A stretch of DNA of 64,000 nt. Source: Maridesulfovibrio frigidus DSM 17176 (lineage in GTDB: Bacteria; Desulfobacterota; Desulfovibrionia; Desulfovibrionales; Desulfovibrionaceae). The DNA lies in contig NZ_JONL01000007.1 in assembly GCF_000711735.1 (NCBI RefSeq), forward strand, positions 186,001-250,000. The letters run 5' to 3'. The notes below the pieces were generated by a model that made no database searches, had not been told where the DNA came from, and saw only the letters and a list, made by a program, of their open reading frames with translations. The translations under genes and the position numbers were made by a program. Below, piece after piece: positions 45,599-52,693 of the stretch (position 1 is the stretch's first letter; every line of letters begins with the position of its first letter).

Positions 45599-46522
45599 CT
45601 AGAGAGGCATCACGCTCCCGGAATAAACGCTATGTTTTACTCCGTCTTTCTCAATTATCAATCCGCCATCAGGACAAAGGCCGCAAATGCGTCCTTCGGT
45701 AACATCCTTGGGACCATCAACTATTTTAACTTCCTCTCCGAACCAAACCATCTGATCAGCTAGTTCTGCAAGGAAATCTTCTGGATCTTGTGTAGAAACA
45801 ATCGAATCAAAATGGCTTTTGAAGTAACTTACCAATTCAATCCATGTTTCAAGTGGGCCAAGCTCCATTTCATCAGTATTAATTTTTGTAGCTTCAACGG
45901 CATGACCAGGGCGAAGAGCACTTGTCTCAGGCGCAGAAGCTGTATTTAAACCAATGCCGACAATTATGACCGAGCCACGCTCTTCAATAAGAATGCCGCC
46001 AATTTTTTTGCCATTCATCAGAATATCGTTAGGCCATTTTAGCTGAGCATCTACACCGATATCTTTAAGAGCTTTGCATGTAAGATAGCCGACGATTAAT
46101 GGTAAAATTCTGGTCCATACGGGCCGCTCTTTACCAAGTTCCGCCGTTGGTAATGCAGGCCACTTAATTGCGCCGTAAACATTTCCGGGAGGAGAAATCC
46201 ATTCCCGTCTGACTTGGCCTCGTCCGGTATGCTGCTCAAGCGAAAGTACGCTTCCCCACTCAGGCAGATCTTCTAAAGCATTCAGCCGCCATGCAATGTC
46301 GAGACTGGATACACAGCACCCGCTTATGGCAATAGGGACACCCTTGCGGGCGCCGGATAACCAAGTTGTGTAGGTTCGGTATTCAGCATTTTCGCTATTC
46401 CACGGACTGAAATGTTCTATGTCTCTGGCCCATAAAGGGTGAGCTTGAAAAATTTGTTCAGGAGTTACTTTTGGAATGGGGCTTTCATCTTTTCCGCTGA
46501 GAATGGTAATTCTTGTTATCAT
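45599..46522 (-). CDS. birA: Biotin--[acetyl-CoA-carboxylase] ligase (no DNA-binding domain)
   Basis: 307 residues. It attaches biotin to biotin-carboxyl-carrier proteins through biotinyl-AMP. The catalytic loop GRGQVRREWISPPGNVYGAIKWP corresponds to the GRGRxxR motif (the second Arg context is changed: GRGQVRR). KWPNDILMNGKKIGGILIEERG is the biotin/ATP-binding block, and the C-terminal SH3-like domain (GRICGLCPDGGLII) follows. The first about 70 residues (WARDIEHFSPWNSENAEYRTY...) are not a winged helix, so it is not expected to repress transcription as the E. coli protein does. Confidence 0.9.
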   Translation of the reverse strand: MITRITILSGKDESPIPKVTPEQIFQAHPLWARDIEHFSPWNSENAEYRTYTTWLSGARKGVPIAISGCCVSSLDIAWRLNALEDLPEWGSVLSLEQHTGRGQVRREWISPPGNVYGAIKWPALPTAELGKERPVWTRILPLIVGYLTCKALKDIGVDAQLKWPNDILMNGKKIGGILIEERGSVIIVGIGLNTASAPETSALRPGHAVEATKINTDEMELGPLETWIELVSYFKSHFDSIVSTQDPEDFLAELADQMVWFGEEVKIVDGPKDVTEGRICGLCPDGGLIIEKDGVKHSVYSGSVMPL

Positions 46523-46609
46523 GGCTTATTATCTCACATACTAAGGTTTTATGGCAAGAGCTGATAGGCCGTTTTTGCACATTTTTTTATACTCGGTAAT
46601 AGACCGTTA

Positions 46610-47761
46610 CTATTTTTTGCTTAGTTTAATTTCTCTGATCATATCAAGCAATTCTTCTTCAACTTCGTCGGCTTCATTAAGATCAATAGCATCCGCGCCT
46701 TTTGACTCTTTCATTATAGCATTGGCAATTTTTTTAGGGGTAGCTTCAAGAATCCGCGCTCTGCCCTCTTCTCCAGCAGTTGAAAGCAGAATTCCGAGCT
46801 TATAATAACCAAGCCTGTTAAATACTTGCTTTAATGTTCCAAGGTCAACAAAAACGATATCGTCAATGGATTCCAGCTCTTCCACAGACTTACGCACGCG
46901 TTTCTTTTCCTTAAAATACTCATCACCCTTGTTCTTCACCCATTTGGATGTGGCATCTTTATGCAGAACGCATATGTCTTCTGGAAAATCTCCTACACCA
47001 ACTTTTTTATAAATCAGTTCAGGCAAAGAACCAAACATGGCAGAAAAATCATTAATATCAATATAATCGGTATAGCAGAGTTTCCCGCTAAGATTATTAA
47101 CATCTTTTGATAAAGAATCAGCCACTTGCAAAAAATGTTCAGGGTCATTTATTTCAATAAAAACTCTGCTAGAAACAGTACTCATCGTAATCAAATTAAA
47201 AGAGGTTGCAGCCTTAAGCATCCTTTCAATCTCAAAATCAGAAATGTTTATTATGCTAGAAAGTTCGGCGCAAAACTCTTTATGGCAAATCCCCGGATCT
47301 TTATCACGGGCAGGCCCACTGACAGGGGCAGGTTCATTAACAAAAATTCTGTGTTTCAAATTCAAAAGACGACATAAAGTCATCCACGTATTCCCACTTC
47401 TATTCTCAACAATTTTTTTGTCAGCGGCAGCAAGCCTTGAAGAAAGAACACGTGCGAGATGAAAGACAGTCGGATGACTTTTTTTAAGCAAAAGTAGTAC
47501 AAGCTTGGACGTTAAAATCAATAGAATGCAGTCAGTTGAAGCCTCTGCACCGGCAACCCTTGTATTGCGTGAAATGATAGCCATTTCACCAAATATTTCT
47601 CCCGGTCCAAGTGTCGCCAAAACGTTTTTAACACCGTTAATCTCTTTGACAATGTTAACACTTCCCTTGTGAACCAAATAAGCAAAATCACCCATATCTC
47701 CTTCACGAAAAATCAATTCGCCTTTAGAATAGGATTTCGATTTAGGTTTCAAAGGGCTCAC
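46610..47761 (-). CDS. Cyclic-nucleotide-binding protein with FliG-C-like C-terminal domain (paralogue 2)
   Basis: 383 residues, soluble. The N-terminal cNMP-binding domain (about 8-125) has YSKGELIFREGDMGDFAYLVHKGSVNI and the phosphate-cassette region GEIFGEMAIISRNTRVAGAEAS, in which Arg is kept. A helical region of unclear type (about 135-235) and a small segment LPELIYKKVGVGDFPEDICVL follow. Residues about 297-383 read like the FliG C-terminal domain: DDIVFVDLGTLKQVFNRLG, then STAGEEGRARILEATPKKIANAI. The start is GTG with AAGGAG seven bases upstream. It lies 44 bp after its paralogue, with the same domain order. Function unknown; a nucleotide-controlled binding protein is plausible. Confidence 0.8.
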   Translation of the reverse strand: MSPLKPKSKSYSKGELIFREGDMGDFAYLVHKGSVNIVKEINGVKNVLATLGPGEIFGEMAIISRNTRVAGAEASTDCILLILTSKLVLLLLKKSHPTVFHLARVLSSRLAAADKKIVENRSGNTWMTLCRLLNLKHRIFVNEPAPVSGPARDKDPGICHKEFCAELSSIINISDFEIERMLKAATSFNLITMSTVSSRVFIEINDPEHFLQVADSLSKDVNNLSGKLCYTDYIDINDFSAMFGSLPELIYKKVGVGDFPEDICVLHKDATSKWVKNKGDEYFKEKKRVRKSVEELESIDDIVFVDLGTLKQVFNRLGYYKLGILLSTAGEEGRARILEATPKKIANAIMKESKGADAIDLNEADEVEEELLDMIREIKLSKK

Positions 47762-47805
47762 TTAGCAACTCCTTCAGCGGTCAAACATTGAGCAGAATAC
47801 ATTAA

Positions 47806-49008
47806 CTATAAACCTTTCATTTTTTTTACTATATCAAGAATTTCATCTGAACATTCCAGAACCTCTATATCATCCGCTTCACGGACTTGAGGCGGTTCGT
47901 CGGTAAGTATTCTGGCAATCTTTCTGGTGATATTATATAAAATTTTCTTTTTATTACGCCCATCAGCGGCTGAATAAAGCACAGAAATTTTGTGATAGTT
48001 AAAATCTTTAAGAGCTGCTTGCAGCGTCGGATTATCAATAAAAACAAAGTCATCAACATTGTGAATATCGTTAAGTGACTTTTTAGGGAGCTTGAATTTT
48101 TTAAAGAAAGAAGGTTCTTTATCTTTGCTCCAATCAAGCGCTTTTGCCTGGTTGAAGAAAAAAAGATTTTCGGGAAATTCAGCTTTCATTACCTTATTGT
48201 AGATAAAATCATCTTTACAGCCCGTTCGCTTAGCAAGATCGGAAAAGGATATGAAGTTCATCTTAAGCTCAAGCTCAGATCCAAGCTCCTGAACTTCCGC
48301 ACATAGCCTCTTTAGCGAAGGTAGAAACTCAAGATAGTCCTCAATTTTTATATACCGCTCAGCGAATGCACTTTTACCATCTTTCTTTATTGATTTAAGA
48401 TCGATCAGCCTAAAGTTGAAAACCGTCTGCAAAAAAGTATCAATTTCAATAGTAGAAAAAACAGCAAGTCCTTTAACTATTTCTGTGAAAGTCGTGACTG
48501 ACAGCCCCAAATCATAATTTTCTATCTTGAACTTCTCAACTCTAGGGGTGTAAATATAATCTTTGTAAGCAAGGTCTAATATTGTTGCCAGAGAAATCAG
48601 CGGCCCACTAAGTTCTGAACAGTTGGTTACCGCATTATTATCAACTCTTAAAACTCGCTCAGCAAGCAGCTCCACCATCTTTTTTACAGTAACAGGTGAG
48701 GCGTCAAGAAATCTGTTCAAAATATCCGTCGTAAGCGGAACAAGTTCACAATAGGCAGCAGCTTCTGCGTTTGCAGTGCGCCGTTCATTAGCGAGTAGCG
48801 CCATTTCACCAAAAATATCACCACGTTGCAAAGTCATCAAAATAGTCTTTTTATTGTTAATATTCTTAAAAATATTAACCGATCCGGACTTGATCATATA
48901 AGCAACATTACTTTCCTGACCTTCATGGAAAATAATTTTACCCTTATGATAATTCCGAATCGTGGGTGACGTTTTTGTCGTCATGGACATTAATGGTGAT
49001 TTCGCCAT
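47806..49008 (-). CDS. Cyclic-nucleotide-binding protein with FliG-C-like C-terminal domain (paralogue 1)
   Basis: 400 residues. cNMP-binding domain about 15-140: YHKGKIIFHEGQESNVAYMIKSGSVNI and GDIFGEMALLANERRTANAEAAAYCE, the latter with the PBC-like Glu-Met-Ala...Arg-Thr. A middle segment FSDLAKRTGCKDDFIYNKVMKAEFPENLFFF resembles a short MerR-type helix-turn-helix. Residues about 315-400 align by eye with the FliG C-terminal domain: FVFIDNPTLQAALKDF, KKKILYNITRKIARILTDEP, then an acidic C-terminal helix. Lys363, Asp370 and Glu371 sit where FliG has torque residues Arg281, Asp288 and Asp289 (E. coli numbering, from memory). AAGGA lies 12 bases before the ATG. First of the tandem pair. Confidence 0.8.
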   Translation of the reverse strand: MAKSPLMSMTTKTSPTIRNYHKGKIIFHEGQESNVAYMIKSGSVNIFKNINNKKTILMTLQRGDIFGEMALLANERRTANAEAAAYCELVPLTTDILNRFLDASPVTVKKMVELLAERVLRVDNNAVTNCSELSGPLISLATILDLAYKDYIYTPRVEKFKIENYDLGLSVTTFTEIVKGLAVFSTIEIDTFLQTVFNFRLIDLKSIKKDGKSAFAERYIKIEDYLEFLPSLKRLCAEVQELGSELELKMNFISFSDLAKRTGCKDDFIYNKVMKAEFPENLFFFNQAKALDWSKDKEPSFFKKFKLPKKSLNDIHNVDDFVFIDNPTLQAALKDFNYHKISVLYSAADGRNKKKILYNITRKIARILTDEPPQVREADDIEVLECSDEILDIVKKMKGL

Positions 49009-49038
49009 ATTTACGTAGAATTCCTTTTCTAACTTAAC

Positions 49039-49722
49039 TTATTCCTGACTTTTCCGCTTCTTTACAACAGCAACAACCTTTTTAACAACAAGTGGAAATA
49101 AACCCAAAATAACAAATGATATTAGAACGCTAGGCTGAATAATTCCTGCCAGTGAGGATATCTGCCCCAGCTCCTTTCCCGCATTTACGAAAACCATTGT
49201 ACCGGCCAGCATTCCTACCTGGGAAACCCAGTAAAAAGTCGTTAATTTAATGGGTGTTAACCCCATAACAAGATTAACAACAACAAAAGGGATAGCCGGA
49301 ATTAAGCGCATTGTGAACAGGTAAAATGCACCTTCGTTTTTTATTCCTTCGTTGACTTTTTCCAGTTTATCCCCAAACTTACGTTGAACGTAATCACGGA
49401 AAAGATAACGAGAGAAGAAACAAGCGATGGTCGCCCCAATACTGCTTGCAAATGATATCGTAATCACAGCTACTGTGAAGCCAAATAAAGCTCCACCAGC
49501 AAGCCCAAGAACCGCAGCTCCGGGAAGATTCAGGCCAACTATAGCAACATAAACTAAGAAATACCCGGCAATAGCTTGAACTGGATGCAAATCATAAAAA
49601 GATTGAAATTCCAAACGTGAGCTTTTTAAATAATCCAAGGTTAAAAATCGCCCCAGATCGAATGCAAAAAATGCTACAATCCCGACTACAAGCAATATAA
49701 ATATTAAGATTTTGTTTTTCAT
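49039..49722 (-). CDS. TVP38/TMEM64 (DedA-like) membrane protein
   Basis: 227 residues, about five to six hydrophobic segments. It has the SNARE-associated/VTT core: NLPGAAVLGLAGGALFGFTVAVITISFASSIGATIACFFSRYLFRDYVQRKFG and FYLFTMRLIPAIPFVVVNLVMGLTPIKLTTFYWVSQVGM, containing the F/Y-x-x-R and G-x-x-x-[V/I]-P-F motifs of the family. Relatives act as lipid scramblases or transporters; the exact role here is unknown. A TTG at 49728 is six bases upstream of the ATG chosen here; neither has a clear ribosome site. It may be transcribed with the cNMP genes downstream (30-bp gap). Confidence 0.88.
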   Translation of the reverse strand: MKNKILIFILLVVGIVAFFAFDLGRFLTLDYLKSSRLEFQSFYDLHPVQAIAGYFLVYVAIVGLNLPGAAVLGLAGGALFGFTVAVITISFASSIGATIACFFSRYLFRDYVQRKFGDKLEKVNEGIKNEGAFYLFTMRLIPAIPFVVVNLVMGLTPIKLTTFYWVSQVGMLAGTMVFVNAGKELGQISSLAGIIQPSVLISFVILGLFPLVVKKVVAVVKKRKSQE

Positions 49723-49802
49723 TAACAATAAGATACCATCTACAGTGATTTTGGCAAGAGTTCTTAATATATTATTAACTAAAAAATAGAGCCATATACA
49801 AC

Positions 49803-50948
49803 ATGATTAGCGACAGAAACAAGATATCTATTTTAGCGGTCGGCGGCTCAGTAAGAGACCTGATTTTGGGCAGACAGCCGAACGATTTTGATTTCTTAGT
49901 CGCCAAAGGGACTGTTGCTGACTTCCAAAAAGCATTCCCGAGGGCAAAACCTGTCGGTAAATCATATGAAGTGTTTTTCATGAACGGGCTTGAGTTTTCG
50001 TTTCCAAGATTTACAGGAAACAGCACCGAAGAGACCATAGATCTTGATCTTGCGGCTAGAGATTTTACTATAAACTGTTTCGCTCTGGATCAGGACGGAG
50101 AACTTTACATACACCCGAAGGGGCTTGAAGACTACGCAAGCAAAACCCTGCGCCCTGCCTTCGCGGATACTTTTAAAATTGACCCCTTAAGAGTTTTTAG
50201 AGCGGCAACCTTCCTTGCAAGATTTCCAGATTTCACAGCTCATTCATCCCTTATCGAGGGAATGCGGGAAGCAGGCAAACAAGGATTACTGGAAAATATT
50301 GCTCCTGACAGGATCGGTGTAGAACTGATTAAAGCCATGAAAAGCGAGAAGCCGGGTAATTTTATAAAAACACTAAATGAGGCGGATTGCCTTCATCCGT
50401 GGTTCAAAGAGCTTGCTAACTCTGACAAAATACCTGCGGGTCCCCCAAAATTTCATGATAAATCTGTTCTCGGTCATACAGCCGAGGTGATGGATAAAGT
50501 GGCAGGAAATCCTATAACAAGTTGGATGGCAATGTGTCATGATCTTGGCAAGGTCTTAACTTCTGAAAAGTATTTACCTTCGCATCGAGGGCACGACAAA
50601 AAGGGGATAAAGCCCGCTAAAGAGCTAGCCAGTAGACTATTACTGCCGAACAAATACATCAAAGCCGGGGAACTAGCTCCAGAACTTCACATGAACTGTG
50701 GCAACTACACTATTCTGCGCCCCGGAACAAAAGTAGATTTGCTAACGAAACTTAATTCGCAAAGATTGGTAGAAAATATGGCAGATCTATGCAAAGCCGA
50801 TAGAGGTGTGGACTCAATGAAAGAAGCGCACTCTGACTTGGTAGAAATTCTCAAAGTGCACTTGGCGGAAGAAGATCGTAATCTGGGCAAAAAGTCGGGC
50901 GATAAGCTCAGAGACCTTAGGGCAAAGAGATTAAAAGAGTTAAATTAA
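49803..50948 (+). CDS. cca: CCA tRNA nucleotidyltransferase (class II, HD-containing)
   Basis: 381 residues. Adds or repairs the 3' CCA end of tRNAs. The nucleotidyltransferase signature AVGGSVRDLILGRQPNDFDFLV gives the two metal-binding Asp residues, followed by AARDFTINCFALDQDG, LEDYASKTLRP and DPLRVFRAATFLARF (nucleotide-template helices). A C-terminal HD domain (MAMCHDLGKVLT) is present, as in the E. coli enzyme. The ribosome site is weak and the upstream 80 bp are AT-rich. Monocistronic, divergent from the TVP38 gene. The class also includes poly(A) polymerase, but the motifs fit CCA addition. Confidence 0.9.
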   Translation: MISDRNKISILAVGGSVRDLILGRQPNDFDFLVAKGTVADFQKAFPRAKPVGKSYEVFFMNGLEFSFPRFTGNSTEETIDLDLAARDFTINCFALDQDGELYIHPKGLEDYASKTLRPAFADTFKIDPLRVFRAATFLARFPDFTAHSSLIEGMREAGKQGLLENIAPDRIGVELIKAMKSEKPGNFIKTLNEADCLHPWFKELANSDKIPAGPPKFHDKSVLGHTAEVMDKVAGNPITSWMAMCHDLGKVLTSEKYLPSHRGHDKKGIKPAKELASRLLLPNKYIKAGELAPELHMNCGNYTILRPGTKVDLLTKLNSQRLVENMADLCKADRGVDSMKEAHSDLVEILKVHLAEEDRNLGKKSGDKLRDLRAKRLKELN

Positions 50949-51082
50949 GTCTGAAATCCAGAACATCCGACACGGCTGCTGACTCAAGATAAATTCTTCG
51001 AGATCGGCAGATCAACATCGATTAAAATCATATCACCCTAAAACCAACCGACTCGACTCTATACCCGCTTCTGTCACTTACC

Positions 51083-51580
51083 TTATTGAAACAAAAACTT
51101 ATATTGATCCGCGATTTTGTCAGTCGCATTCATCAATTTAGCTGCAGTTGTTTCTACAGTCCTTAAATTCACGGTCCCGATGGTTTCACTAAGATAAAAT
51201 GGAACTACATCCTCGCTCTCAGCAAAAGTCCAAATCACAGCATAAATCGAACCTATTTCAGGGCGTTCACTAAATTCGCTGCGAGACAACACCTTTATTC
51301 TGATAGATTTAAGCGACTTATCAGCAAGCTTAAACAAAACAGATTTCCTAAAGCTTTCCTTTAACTTTAAGGCCAAAGTGCCGCCCATTTCGTCATCACC
51401 AACATGCTCAACAACAATGGCAACTCCATCTTTCTGCTCAGCTTTTTTAACGTCTTTAACGACTACAGCAGGCTTAGCTTTAGCGTTTGGAACTTCCTTA
51501 GCCTGTTCGGCAAAAGCGTATGAACTGAAACTCAGCAAACTTATTGTAAGTAACGCAAAAATTATTTTCTTCAACTTCAT
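51083..51580 (-). CDS. Exported hypothetical protein
   Basis: 165 residues with a signal peptide (MKLKKIIFALLTISLLSFSSYAFA) then a Lys/Ala/Val-rich linker (about 25-50) and a compact alpha/beta domain (GVAIVVEHVGDDEMGGTLALKLKESFRKS ... IGSIYAVIWTFAE). I do not recognise the family. It starts eight bases after the stop of the preceding gene; the only ribosome-like sequence, TGGAG, is one base from the ATG, which is unusually close and suggests coupled translation. Periplasmic. Confidence 0.7.
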   Translation of the reverse strand: MKLKKIIFALLTISLLSFSSYAFAEQAKEVPNAKAKPAVVVKDVKKAEQKDGVAIVVEHVGDDEMGGTLALKLKESFRKSVLFKLADKSLKSIRIKVLSRSEFSERPEIGSIYAVIWTFAESEDVVPFYLSETIGTVNLRTVETTAAKLMNATDKIADQYKFLFQ

Positions 51581-51588
51581 ACTCCAAA

Positions 51589-52365
51589 TTAAGATTTCAC
51601 ATTTAACTTTTTCAAAAGATCCTTCACTTCCAATGTTTTATTTGCATATATTTTAGAGCAAAATTTACACACAAATGAAGGATTTTTTTCATCAGCAGGA
51701 AGATCAGGAAATTCAGGAAAATTAAGCTCTTCAATATTGATCGTCTTAAAAGCCAAGTCGTTATCAATTATGGCACATTCCGGACCAACACACCCAGTAA
51801 TATTTTGTTTTGATGAAGTTTCAGGATCGAGAGATTTTGTAAATTTGAGAACTTCTGACGGAGTGGAATTCGTATTAACTTTAACTATCTTTGCATTAAT
51901 ATCCTCAGCAAAAAGGTAAAAATCGATCCTGTTTAAGGATCTTATTTTGCGACCATGATCAGCTTTACTAGAGGTAACAATCCCATGCATATATTTTTCA
52001 ACACTATGTGCAAGCTGATGGTAAGCAAGACTCACCCACTTAATGTATTCACCTTTATTTGTGATGGAAAAAGAAGGTTTGCCAGTGAACTCTGCGGGCT
52101 CAGTTTGACTCGGAATATTAAAAATAGAGGGGTCAATTCCCGCACACTTACAGAATTCGCTATACCCGCCTTCGCCAAGGCAAACATATTGTAACAACGC
52201 GCAAGACTTATGAATATCTTCGACTTGATCGAGAAGCTGAGCAGATAAAGACTCAAAATATTCTAAAGTATCATCAATATCTTTTCTTGCTCCAAAAAAA
52301 TTAGTGGCCATGTCATTTAAGAATTCGTCAGTTAACGCATTAGATAAATCTTTAAGAGCTGCCAT
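51589..52365 (-). CDS. Hypothetical cysteine-containing protein
   Basis: 258 residues from the ATG at 52365, which follows AAGGA by seven bases (a GTG at 52380 is less well placed). No signal peptide. The N-terminal half is helical (ALTDEFLNDMATNFFGARKDIDDTLEYFESLSAQLLDQVEDIHKSC). Cysteines appear as CLGEGGYSEFCKC, GCVGPEC and near the end FVCKFCSKIYA (CxxC), so it may bind zinc or a cluster; there is no CxxCH heme motif. Unknown family. It lies directly upstream of the exported protein, so the two probably form an operon. Confidence 0.68.
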   Translation of the reverse strand: MAALKDLSNALTDEFLNDMATNFFGARKDIDDTLEYFESLSAQLLDQVEDIHKSCALLQYVCLGEGGYSEFCKCAGIDPSIFNIPSQTEPAEFTGKPSFSITNKGEYIKWVSLAYHQLAHSVEKYMHGIVTSSKADHGRKIRSLNRIDFYLFAEDINAKIVKVNTNSTPSEVLKFTKSLDPETSSKQNITGCVGPECAIIDNDLAFKTINIEELNFPEFPDLPADEKNPSFVCKFCSKIYANKTLEVKDLLKKLNVKS

Positions 52366-52693
52366 TTTTTCATCCTTCACTGCTATTTCACAATAAAAAG
52401 CACATCATTAAAAAATAATAAAACTACCTTAGACAGCAGAATACATACATCAATGCCATTTTGGCAAAAAAAAACAGAATAGAATTCATTAATTAAACTT
52501 GAGAGTGCCATATAATTGCATTATACGCTATTGGCATTAGTCCCGACCAAAAAATTGTTTTGGTTAGATTATGTTGATATTTTAGCAGATTGAAATACAT
52601 CATTAATTTGTTTCTGCTTTCTGATATGCTTTACAGGTGATTTTTATTCCAATTAACTCATGAAGTTATAACCGTAGATATGCTGGAGGGAAT
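52366..52693. other. Divergent region with inverted repeats upstream of the SucCD fusion
   Basis: About 330 bp without a gene. TGCCA-TTT-TGGCA (52454-52466) and ACCAAAA-AATTG-TTTTGGT (52546-52564) are perfect inverted repeats without T runs, so operator-like. A further TGCCA...TGGCA pair spans about 52506-52536. No clear -35/-10 pair found. Confidence 0.45.
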
